From NCBI GenBank assembly GCA_003501365.1, contig DNPP01000044.1:1-5199 (forward strand): a stretch of 5,199 nt of DNA, given 5' to 3'. Position numbers and translations under genes: made by a program. A model generated the notes under the pieces. The model did no database searches. It was not told where the DNA came from and saw nothing but the letters and a program-made list of their open reading frames with translations. Each line of letters starts with the position of its first letter. The stretch's first letter is position 1. Below, piece after piece: positions 1-5,092 of the stretch. Source of the DNA: Bacillota bacterium (GTDB taxonomy: Bacteria; Bacillota; UBA4882; UBA8346).

Positions 1-102
1 ATCCCGCAAGAAGTACCGGCAATTTTGGACTGGCTACACCAGTTAGGAAAAGAATTTCCTCACTTGCTGATTGGAAATTACTCAATTCCAAAAGCCAAAT
101 AG
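1..102 (+). CDS. C-terminal fragment of an unrecognised protein
   Basis: The first reading frame is open from the window edge to a TAG at 100-102 and gives 33 residues, starting IPQEVPAILDWLHQLG and ending NYSIPKAK. The composition looks like real protein: an amphipathic helix-like stretch (VPAILDWLHQLGKEF) followed by a short hydrophobic strand (HLLIG) and a basic tail. An intrinsic terminator 42 bases downstream supports this as the true 3' end of a transcription unit. I do not recognise the family. The phrase 'EFPHLLIGNY' vaguely recalls molybdopterin-binding/CinA-like proteins, but the abrupt end after it does not fit, so no function is assigned. Frame 3 is also open to position 110, so the frame choice rests on composition. 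Confidence 0.55.
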   Translation: MPQEVPAILDWLHQLGKEFPHLLIGNYSIPKAK

Positions 103-143
103 AAGTGTAATTTATTTGCTTTCATTAAAATCATAGATTATCT

Positions 144-174
144 AAGCGCCTGCTATGTGTAGGCGCTTTTTTTT
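144..174 (+). terminator. Strong rho-independent terminator
   Basis: A 10-bp stem pairs 144-153 (AAGCGCCTGC) with 159-168 (GTAGGCGCTT), containing one G-T wobble, around a 5-nt loop TATGT. It runs directly into eight T residues (167-174). It sits 42 bases after the stop of the upstream partial gene and should end that transcript. On the minus strand the hairpin is not followed by a T-run, so it looks unidirectional. Confidence 0.93.
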
Positions 175-451
175 ATATTTTCCGGGCATATAAAATAATT
201 TCTCAATCCAAGGCGCAAAGCAGCAAAAGAAAAATTTGCAATTAATTTTGCTTATGTTCCTTACTCTGATGATATTGACCGAGGGGTGAGGAGTCTTTAG
301 ACAATCTTGAATTATCATAGCTTGTTTCATTACTTGTCTCGACTGATTTAGTCATAAATAAAATAATTATTCAAAATGTTAGTTAAATTGAGTACAAACA
401 TTTGGTCGAAATTTGACTATTAGTTATATTAATATAAATGATTAACATCTA
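175..451. other. AT-rich intergenic stretch without a convincing gene
   Basis: Between the terminator and the candidate promoter of the barrel gene the DNA is strongly AT-rich, and I see no reading frame with protein-like composition and a ribosome-binding site. It contains a short dyad GACTgatttAGTC (341-353) and the upstream copy of the GTC-N7-GAC motif (404-420). A minus-strand open frame across 142-330 covers the terminator hairpin and reads as unstructured Lys/Phe/Cys-rich sequence, so it is not taken as a gene. Confidence 0.6.
404..420. promoter_or_regulatory. Dyad motif copy 1 (GTC-N7-GAC), possible operator
   Basis: The 17-mer GGTCGAAATTTGACTAT matches the 17-mer at 498-514 at 14 of 17 positions, and both keep the half-sites GTC and GAC exactly seven bases apart. 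The copies start 94 bases apart, close to nine helical turns, so they would lie on the same DNA face. They bracket the candidate promoter at 452-480. The repeat is seen directly; an operator role is inference. Confidence 0.4.
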
Positions 452-480
452 TGGAAAATAATTAATTAATATGGTATAAA
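452..480 (+). promoter_or_regulatory. Candidate sigma-A promoter of the outer-membrane barrel gene
   Basis: TGGAAA (452-457, four of six matches to TTGACA) is followed by a 17-bp spacer and TATAAA (475-480). A TGG immediately before the -10 supplies the extended -10 TGN element. Transcription would start near 486-488 and leave a leader of about 90 nt before the TTG start at 577. In such AT-rich DNA other -10-like hexamers occur; a weaker alternative is TTGAAT (523-528) with TACTTT (546-551). Confidence 0.5.
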
Positions 481-497
481 GTATATATAAATAAATA

Positions 498-514
498 GGT
501 CGAAAAATGACCAT
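498..514. promoter_or_regulatory. Dyad motif copy 2 (GGTC-N7-GACC), possible operator or leader hairpin
   Basis: GGTCGAAAAATGACCAT is the second copy of the motif at 404-420, here with perfect four-base arms GGTC/GACC. If transcription starts near 487, it lies at about +12 to +28. It could therefore act either as a DNA operator or as a small hairpin at the 5' end of the mRNA. Confidence 0.4.
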
Positions 515-562
515 ATACAAATTTGAATTTAGAAGGCGTGCCCATTACTTTGTTTTTAAATT

Positions 563-571
563 AGGGAGGAG
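563..571 (+). promoter_or_regulatory. Ribosome-binding site that fixes a TTG start
   Basis: AGGGAGGAG with core GGAGG at 565-569 lies seven bases before the TTG at 577. This very strong Shine-Dalgarno sequence, followed at once by a Met-Lys-Lys-Leu-Leu signal-peptide start, fixes the non-ATG start of the barrel gene. Confidence 0.9.
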
Positions 572-576
572 TTTAT

Positions 577-1374
577 TTGAAAAAGTTATTGGTTTTATTA
601 ATTGTAATAATGATGATTTTTATAATGTCTACAGTGGTCATGGCGGAAGCAAATTCAGGATCGGTATATTTGGATTTAGCGGTGGGTGGATCTAGCAAGG
701 ATAGTATCGATGCGAATGGACCTATTCCATTAAGTCCTAAAGAGTATGTTTTAGACTTTAGCGGGAAAAGTGGCTACACTATTGGAGGAGACTATCTTTT
801 TGGTTCATTTAAGGCAGTACTGGAATATAGCAGGGATTCTTTTGAAAATACTAAATTTACTACTGGTGCCTTTCTCACGGGCGCTTCTAAATCACAGCTT
901 GATTATACGGCAGGGATAACCCTCGCCAAGGTAGGGTACCGAGTAATTCATAATGATCAATTTTCGCTAGATTTAATGACCGGATATTTGGGACTATCAG
1001 TAACAGATATTGATTATAATAGTGGTCATATGAATTATACCAATGACGGTCCCATGGCGGCCTTGGATTTTAGTTGGAATTCCAAAAAGTTGGAGCTCAG
1101 CGGTACATATGGGACTACTATTGGAGCTAACCCGTCGATGAAAATGTTGGATAAAGATCTGCCCGGTATGTTTGGGGATACTGTAGCTGATAAATCCAGT
1201 ACGCTCACCGCCTATCGAATTAAAGTTCTTTATATGTTCTGGGATAATGTCGGATTATCGTTCTCTTATTCAGGTCTTAAGTCTTCTTTAAAATATACAT
1301 ATTCATCTGGAGAAAAAGTAGATGACGTCGCTGATTATTCCGGGGCTGCGCTCGGTGTTACCTACAAATTTTGA
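577..1374 (+). CDS. Predicted outer-membrane beta-barrel protein (secreted, 265 aa)
   Basis: The protein opens with a classical Sec signal peptide: MKK, then a hydrophobic core (residues 4-22) and a likely signal peptidase I site after V21-M22-A23. The mature part of about 242 residues has no cysteine and many alternating polar/hydrophobic, aromatic-rich segments typical of transmembrane beta strands, for example around 67-74, 78-86, 109-123, 127-138, 211-220, 225-233 and 255-265. It ends GAALGVTYKF, with a terminal Phe as in substrates of the BamA/Omp85 assembly machinery. Size and strand count suggest a small barrel of roughly 8-10 strands, like the broad 'outer membrane beta-barrel' families; its substrate or role is unknown. 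No SLH or OmpA-like peptidoglycan-binding domain is visible. The TTG start is set by the Shine-Dalgarno at 563-571. The gene is alone between its own promoter region and terminator, ends with tandem TGA-TAA, and is visibly more AT-rich than the downstream housekeeping genes. Confidence 0.85.
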   Translation: MKKLLVLLIVIMMIFIMSTVVMAEANSGSVYLDLAVGGSSKDSIDANGPIPLSPKEYVLDFSGKSGYTIGGDYLFGSFKAVLEYSRDSFENTKFTTGAFLTGASKSQLDYTAGITLAKVGYRVIHNDQFSLDLMTGYLGLSVTDIDYNSGHMNYTNDGPMAALDFSWNSKKLELSGTYGTTIGANPSMKMLDKDLPGMFGDTVADKSSTLTAYRIKVLYMFWDNVGLSFSYSGLKSSLKYTYSSGEKVDDVADYSGAALGVTYKF

Positions 1375-1392
1375 TAAGCAGGATTTTAAGAG

Positions 1393-1425
1393 AAAAGCCT
1401 GTTCCTTCAAAGGGGCAGGCTTTTT
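1393..1425 (+). terminator. Rho-independent terminator of the barrel gene
   Basis: A 14-bp stem pairs 1393-1406 with 1411-1424 (AAAAGCCTGTTCCT against AGGGGCAGGCTTTT, two G-T wobbles) around the tetraloop TCAA. The T-run at 1421-1425 completes it. It begins 18 bases after the TGA stop and separates the barrel gene from rpmE. Confidence 0.93.
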
Positions 1426-1465
1426 CTATTAAAACAGAAATATTGGAATATGTTGTAGACTAACG

Positions 1466-1507
1466 AGAGTTTTTGGGAATATGAAAATGTTGACACCCAA
1501 AAACTCT
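1466..1507. repeat. Perfect 12-bp inverted repeat in the rpmE promoter
   Basis: AGAGTTTTTGGG (1466-1477) is the exact reverse complement of CCCAAAAACTCT (1496-1507), with an 18-base gap. The gap holds the -35 hexamer (1490-1495), and the right arm fills most of the -35/-10 spacer. The outer part of the right arm (AACTCT, 1502-1507) can also pair with AGAGTT at 1521-1526, just past the -10. There is no T-run after it, so it is not a terminator. A repressor operator is the simplest reading, but that is inference. Confidence 0.75.
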
Positions 1508-1517
1508 ATGATATAAT
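1490..1517 (+). promoter_or_regulatory. Near-consensus sigma-A promoter for rpmE
   Basis: A perfect TTGACA (1490-1495), a 16-bp spacer and a perfect TATAAT (1512-1517) preceded by TGA, giving the extended -10 TGN, make a very strong housekeeping promoter. Transcription should start near 1524, leaving a leader of only about 33 nt before the TTG start of rpmE, so there is little room for an RNA regulatory structure. It may also drive the downstream operon if the hairpin after rpmE is leaky. Confidence 0.9.
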
Positions 1518-1544
1518 ATAAGAGTTATTATGCAGAAGGTATGT

Positions 1545-1550
1545 GAGGTG
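1545..1550 (+). promoter_or_regulatory. Ribosome-binding site that decides the rpmE start
   Basis: GAGGTG lies six bases before TTG 1557. The only upstream in-frame ATG (1530) would sit about six bases past the predicted transcription start with no Shine-Dalgarno, so translation is placed at the TTG. Confidence 0.85.
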
Positions 1551-1556
1551 ACAGTC

Positions 1557-1757
1557 TTGAAAGAGGGAATTCATCCCCAGTATCAAAAGGCCAAAGTAAC
1601 ATGCGCGTGCGGCGAAACATTCGAAACCGGTTCTACCAAGAAGGAATTACGGGTGGAGATTTGTTCGAAATGCCATCCCATGTTTACGGGTAAACAACGT
1701 GTGCTCGACAGCGGCGGACAGGTTGAAAAGTTCAAGAAACGCTTGGAGAAAAAATAG
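1557..1757 (+). CDS. rpmE: 50S ribosomal protein bL31, zinc-binding (C+) type
   Basis: This is ribosomal protein L31 of the large subunit, which helps bridge the 50S and 30S subunits. From the TTG start it is 66 residues, the usual family length, and begins MKEGIHPQYQKAKVTCACG as expected. The zinc-ribbon cysteines are all present: C16 and C18 in CAC, and C36 and C39 in CSKCHP; this is the zinc-containing form rather than the cysteine-free paralogue made under zinc limitation. The family signatures FETGSTKKELRVEICSKCHP (residues 22-41) and FTGKQ are intact, and a lysine-rich tail ends the protein. An ATG at 1530 in the same frame would add nine residues atypical for L31 and lacks a ribosome-binding site. 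The gene has its own strong promoter, overlapped by a 12-bp inverted repeat, and is followed by a hairpin. Confidence 0.96.
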   Translation: MKEGIHPQYQKAKVTCACGETFETGSTKKELRVEICSKCHPMFTGKQRVLDSGGQVEKFKKRLEKK

Positions 1758-1764
1758 GACAGAC

Positions 1765-1788
1765 AGACAGAGCTTCGAGCTCTGTTTT
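1765..1788 (+). terminator. Probable intrinsic terminator after rpmE
   Basis: An 8-bp perfect stem pairs 1767-1774 (ACAGAGCT) with 1778-1785 (AGCTCTGT) around a TCG loop, extendable by two pairs at the base. It begins 7 bases after the rpmE stop. The T-run is short (1785-1788, then CTCT), so some read-through into the next genes is plausible. An ACAG-type tandem repeat (1760-1770) forms the base of the left arm. Confidence 0.7.
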
Positions 1789-1858
1789 CTCTATATAGGG
1801 GTAGCTCCTAAATAGGGTTTTTTTCGATCGCAGATAAATAAATTGAGAAGGTGAATTT

Positions 1859-2806
1859 ATGAAAAACCAGCCCGATTTCCAGTATGGAGGGCAGGCGGTA
1901 ATTGAAGGGGTCATGATGCGCGGCCGCGATTATTTGGCGGTTGCTGTCCGTAAAAGTAACGGTGAGATCGTAGTAAAGAAAGATCCGGTGGGGACCATTA
2001 CCAAAAAGTACCCTTGGCTCAAATGGCCGTTTCTGCGGGGTGTGGTTTCGCTTTGCGAGTCGTTTGGCGTGGGCATGAAAGCCTTGATGTTCTCGGCGGA
2101 TCAGTTTATGGAAGACGAAGAGGAAACGAAGTTATCGAGTTGGGAAACTGCTCTGATGATCGTGATTGCGTTAGGGATGACGGTTTTACTCTTTGTAGTA
2201 TTGCCGTTACTCGGACGGATGCTGGTCAATCATTATTTGCCCAAACAGGATTATTTCTGGGGTAATTTGGTTGAGAGCGTGTTGCGGATGGCAATACTGG
2301 TTGCTTATATTAGCGGGATCTCTGTTTTAAAGGACATCCAGCGGGTTTTTGCTTACCATGGCGCGGAGCATAAGGTGATCAACACTTTTGAAGCCAAAGA
2401 GGATTTGACGGTTGAAAACGCCCGTAAACATACGACATTTCATCCGCGTTGCGGAACCAGTTTTCTCTTGTTTGTGGTAATCGTCAGCGCCGTTTTCTTT
2501 TCTTTTTTAAAGTATGATACGATTTGGATGCGTTTTATGACCCGGATTTTATTATTACCGGTAGTAGCCGGGGTGTCTTATGAAATTATCAAATTTACCG
2601 GTAGACATCAAGATTTTTTCTTATGGCGTTGGTTAAGCGTGCCGGGGTTTTGGTTACAGAAATTGACCACTCGGGAACCCGATGACGCGCAACTTGAGGT
2701 GGCGATCAACTCATTGGTGGCCGTACTTCGGGAAGAAGCTCCGGTGATTGTGGGCGGCAAAGTTTACACCGCTGAAAAGATTGAGGTTGAGGCAGTAACG
2801 ACTTAA
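1859..2806 (+). CDS. yqhQ: DUF1385 family membrane protein, YqhQ-like
   Basis: This 315-residue polytopic membrane protein belongs to the DUF1385 family (YqhQ of Bacillus subtilis), whose biochemical function is not established as far as I know. The family hallmarks are present: GGQAVIEGVMMRG at residues 10-22, PFLRG at 57-61, AYHGAEHKVINTFE at 165-178 and HPRCGTSFL at 195-203. The His, Glu and Cys residues in the last two suggest a metal-binding or catalytic site. Hydrophobic segments near 97-117, 137-156, 201-217 and 226-245 are likely membrane helices. The C-terminal TTREPDDAQLEVAINSL (270-286) is also family-typical. The start follows the Shine-Dalgarno AAGGTG (1848-1853) by five bases and gives the expected N-terminus. 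Placement between rpmE and prfA is common in Firmicutes. No clear promoter was found in the 101-base gap before it, so it may depend on read-through from rpmE. Confidence 0.93.
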   Translation: MKNQPDFQYGGQAVIEGVMMRGRDYLAVAVRKSNGEIVVKKDPVGTITKKYPWLKWPFLRGVVSLCESFGVGMKALMFSADQFMEDEEETKLSSWETALMIVIALGMTVLLFVVLPLLGRMLVNHYLPKQDYFWGNLVESVLRMAILVAYISGISVLKDIQRVFAYHGAEHKVINTFEAKEDLTVENARKHTTFHPRCGTSFLLFVVIVSAVFFSFLKYDTIWMRFMTRILLLPVVAGVSYEIIKFTGRHQDFFLWRWLSVPGFWLQKLTTREPDDAQLEVAINSLVAVLREEAPVIVGGKVYTAEKIEVEAVTT

Positions 2807-2807
2807 T

Positions 2808-2812
2808 GGGAG
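2808..2812 (+). promoter_or_regulatory. Ribosome-binding site favouring the second prfA ATG
   Basis: GGGAG lies five bases before the ATG at 2818. The ATG at 2806 overlaps the yqhQ stop (TAATG) and would add MGAT to the protein; its nearest Shine-Dalgarno-like GAGG (2789-2792) is 13 bases away. RF1 proteins normally begin Met-Leu-Asp-Lys-Leu, which matches 2818. Confidence 0.65.
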
Positions 2813-2817
2813 CTACT

Positions 2818-3885
2818 ATGTTAGATAAGCTGGTATCGATCGAGGAAAAATATCACGAATTAACTGGGCAACTCAGCGATCCGCAGATCATTGCGGATCC
2901 TCCTTTGTTTCAAAAGCTGGCTAAGGCTAGTGCGGCTATTAGTGAATTAGTCGACACTTATCAACAATATAAGCGGGTATGCGAGGATCTGGCAACCGCT
3001 GCCGAGATGATGAAAGAGGAGACCGGCGCCGCAGCTGATTTATTATTTAGTGAGATGAAACAGCTGGAAACGGAGAAGGAGCAGCTTACTGAAAAGATTA
3101 AAATCTTATTGCTTCCCAAAGATCCCCATGATGACAAGAATGTAATAGTTGAAATTCGGGCCGGGACCGGCGGCGAGGAAGCGGCCTTATTTGCGGGCGA
3201 TCTATTCCGGATGTATACTCGTTACGGTGAGACCAAAGGATGGCATATTGAGATTTTAAGTATGAGTGAAGCCGAGCGTGGCGGTTTTAAGGAGATTATT
3301 TTTACGGTTGAAGGTAACCGGGTATATAGCCGGATGAAATACGAGAGCGGCGTTCACCGAGTCCAAAGGGTCCCGGAAACCGAAGCGAATGGTAGGATTC
3401 ACACTTCGGCGGCCACGGTAGCCGTTTTAATCCAGGCTGAAGAAGTTGATGTCAATATTAATCCCAACGATTTACGAGTTGATGTTTACAGGGCAAGCGG
3501 CCACGGGGGGCAATGTGTTAATACGACCGATTCAGCGGTGCGGATTACTCATCTCCCCACTGGGGTGGTGGTAACTTGTCAGGATGAGAAATCACAATTA
3601 AAAAATAAAGAAAAAGCCATGAAGGTTTTACGGGCTCGTTTATTAGAGAAGTTCAGCAGTGAACAACATGAGGAGATAGCACAGGCCCGTCGGGATATGG
3701 TTGGTTCCGGAGACCGCAGTGAGCGGATTCGGACTTATAATTTTCCCCAGAACCGGTTAACGGATCACCGGATTAATCTGACCCTATATCATCTGGATTC
3801 TAATATCAATGGTAATCTGGATGAGGTGATTGAGCCGTTGATCACGGCAGCTCAAGCCGAACGGTTGCAACATGTCGATCAATAA
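2818..3885 (+). CDS. prfA: Peptide chain release factor 1 (RF1)
   Basis: RF1 recognises UAA and UAG in the ribosomal A site and triggers hydrolysis of the finished peptidyl-tRNA. From the ATG at 2818 it is 355 residues, a normal length. The coiled-coil-rich N-terminal domain (about 1-105) is followed by the conserved RAGTGGEEAALFAGDL beginning near residue 114. The stop-codon-reading PxT tripeptide is PET at 186-188, in RVPETEANGRIHTSAATVAV, and its P-x-T form identifies RF1 rather than RF2 (SPF). The catalytic GGQ is at 230-232 in SGHGGQCVNTTDSAVRITH. A small departure is IQAEEVDV after VAVL, where PEAEEVDV is usual. It starts 11 bases after the yqhQ stop and its last 14 bases overlap prmC, whose product methylates this GGQ glutamine. 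An upstream ATG at 2806 is the alternative start (359 residues). Confidence 0.97.
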   Translation: MLDKLVSIEEKYHELTGQLSDPQIIADPPLFQKLAKASAAISELVDTYQQYKRVCEDLATAAEMMKEETGAAADLLFSEMKQLETEKEQLTEKIKILLLPKDPHDDKNVIVEIRAGTGGEEAALFAGDLFRMYTRYGETKGWHIEILSMSEAERGGFKEIIFTVEGNRVYSRMKYESGVHRVQRVPETEANGRIHTSAATVAVLIQAEEVDVNINPNDLRVDVYRASGHGGQCVNTTDSAVRITHLPTGVVVTCQDEKSQLKNKEKAMKVLRARLLEKFSSEQHEEIAQARRDMVGSGDRSERIRTYNFPQNRLTDHRINLTLYHLDSNINGNLDEVIEPLITAAQAERLQHVDQ

Positions 3886-4756
3886 ACTGACGATTGGGGA
3901 AATCATCACTAAAACCGTGCCGTTTTTCAATGAAAAAGGGATTCCCAATCCTCGGTTGGAAGCGGATCTCTTATTGGCCTATATTCTCGACTTACCCCGA
4001 GTCAGTCTTTATTCACAATGGGACAGGCTTTTAGAGCCTACCGAGGTTCAGCGATACCGGGAAGTCATTGTTAAAAGAGTACAGGGTTTGCCCTTAGCCT
4101 ATATCACCGGGAAAAAATCTTTTTTAAGCTGGGATTTTATTGTCAATCCGGAGGTATTGATTCCCCGTCCGGAGACTGAACTCCTGGTAGAAACGGCCTG
4201 TGAACAGATGAAAAATCGGCCCGCCATTCACGGTATTGATATTGGTACCGGCAGCGGAGCTATTGTTGTTGCGTTAGCCAAACTAGTGCCCGCCAGTATA
4301 TGGTGCGCTACCGATATATCTAACGAGGCCTTGACTGTCGCCGCAGAGAATGCTCGTCGCCAGGGAGTTGATTCTCGTATTACCTTTCTCCTTGGTGATT
4401 TATTGAAGCCGGTTATGGCGGAAGCAACTTTACGACCTAAGTTCAACCTGATTGTTGCCAATCTTCCTTATATTCCCTCGGCGGAGATTGCCGATTTACA
4501 GGTTGAGGTCCGTCGCGAACCCATATTGGCTTTAGATGGAGGGCCCGATGGTTTGGCTATATACAGACGTTTGTTCCCTCAGCTGCGAGAGGTAATATCT
4601 GATGACGGTCTGTTCATTATGGAACACGGTGACGACCAAAAGGCTCCACTAGAAGCTTTAGCCGCAGAATATGACCTAACGAGTGAATCATTTTCCGATC
4701 TGGCGGGAAAAGATCGGATTTTAATCTGCCGTCCCCTAACGAATACCCATGCATGA
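3872..4756 (+). CDS. prmC: Release factor glutamine N5-methyltransferase
   Basis: PrmC (HemK) uses S-adenosylmethionine to methylate the side-chain amide of the Gln in the GGQ motif of RF1 and RF2, raising termination efficiency. The 294 residues show the usual two parts. A helical substrate-binding N-domain (about 1-85) includes NPRLEADLLLAYIL and QGLPLAYITGKKSF. The Rossmann-fold methyltransferase domain carries VLIPRPETELLVE (95-107), the SAM-binding GIDIGTGSGA (121-130) and the acidic ATDIS (146-150). The glutamine-binding motif reads ANLPYIPS (196-203), so NLPY replaces the canonical NPPY; Asn197 and Tyr200 are kept. The end has the family-like EHGDDQ and DLAGKDRILICR. The start lies inside the last 14 bases of prfA without a visible Shine-Dalgarno, so translation is probably coupled to prfA. 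Its stop overlaps hypA by 8 bases. Confidence 0.96.
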   Translation: MSINKLTIGEIITKTVPFFNEKGIPNPRLEADLLLAYILDLPRVSLYSQWDRLLEPTEVQRYREVIVKRVQGLPLAYITGKKSFLSWDFIVNPEVLIPRPETELLVETACEQMKNRPAIHGIDIGTGSGAIVVALAKLVPASIWCATDISNEALTVAAENARRQGVDSRITFLLGDLLKPVMAEATLRPKFNLIVANLPYIPSAEIADLQVEVRREPILALDGGPDGLAIYRRLFPQLREVISDDGLFIMEHGDDQKAPLEALAAEYDLTSESFSDLAGKDRILICRPLTNTHA

Positions 4757-5090
4757 AATGAGTTTAACTGAAAAAATATACCGGCTGGTGCTGACAGAGG
4801 CAAAGGCTCACGGCGCTGAACGGGTTACTAAAATAACGATTTCCATTGGCGAGCTTTCCGGTGTGGCAGCAGATTCCGTAGAGTTTTATTTTCGGATGCT
4901 GGCCAAGGGAACAATGGCTCAAGATGCGATCTTAGAATTCAACCGGGTTTCCGCCCGTTTATTTTGTATATATTGTGAGAAAGAATTTAATAAAGTAGCC
5001 CGGGATTTTTTTTGTCCGGACTGCGGTAACCTGGGCCGCCTGACTGCGAAAGGTCAAGAATGTACAATAGAAAGTATTGAGGTGGATTAG
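4749..5090 (+). CDS. hypA: Hydrogenase/urease nickel incorporation protein HypA
   Basis: HypA is the small nickel metallochaperone that works with the GTPase HypB to insert nickel into the large subunit of [NiFe]-hydrogenase (and into urease in some bacteria). The 113-residue length is standard. It starts MHEMSL, where the N-terminus, His2 and Glu3 form the nickel site. The structural zinc site is CIYC (C73, C76) plus CPDC (C89, C92). The tail IESIEVD is family-typical. Slight deviations are Glu77 where CxxCG usually has Gly, and GQECTI (102-107) where GxEL is common, which adds a fifth cysteine (C105). The start overlaps the end of prmC by 8 bases and has no visible Shine-Dalgarno, so it is likely translated by coupling. 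The obligatory N-terminal Met-His rules out later starts. hypB follows after 2 bases. Confidence 0.96.
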   Translation: MHEMSLTEKIYRLVLTEAKAHGAERVTKITISIGELSGVAADSVEFYFRMLAKGTMAQDAILEFNRVSARLFCIYCEKEFNKVARDFFCPDCGNLGRLTAKGQECTIESIEVD

Positions 5091-5092
5091 CG

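Noticed and set aside
222..252. Inverted repeat AGCAAAA / TTTTGCT
   Set aside because: Seven AT-rich pairs around a 17-base loop, with competing pairings such as GCAAA (223-227) with TTTGC (235-239), are expected by chance in such DNA.
142..330. Minus-strand open frame of 62 codons in the AT-rich gap
   Set aside because: It runs through the terminator hairpin, has no convincing ribosome-binding site that I can see, and its Lys/Phe/Cys-rich translation resembles no protein family.
341..353. Short dyad GACTgatttAGTC as a third copy of the promoter motif
   Set aside because: Its half-sites are in the opposite order (GACT then AGTC) and the centre differs, so it is not a copy of the GGTCGAAAnnTGAC motif.
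507..695. Plus-strand open frame overlapping the start of the barrel gene
   Set aside because: Its ATG lies within the GGTC-N7-GACC dyad without a Shine-Dalgarno, and most of it is an out-of-frame shadow of the signal-peptide-bearing gene at 577.
2014..2265. Second open frame inside yqhQ
   Set aside because: It is an out-of-frame shadow; the DUF1385 motifs are continuous in the other frame across the whole stretch.
3872..3885. prfA/prmC overlap as a sign of a frameshift or fusion
   Set aside because: Both proteins have normal lengths and intact termini, so this is an ordinary operon overlap with likely translational coupling.
4228..4803. Two minus-strand open frames opposite prmC and hypA
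   Set aside because: Both lie opposite well-supported coding sequence and their translations show no recognisable domain.
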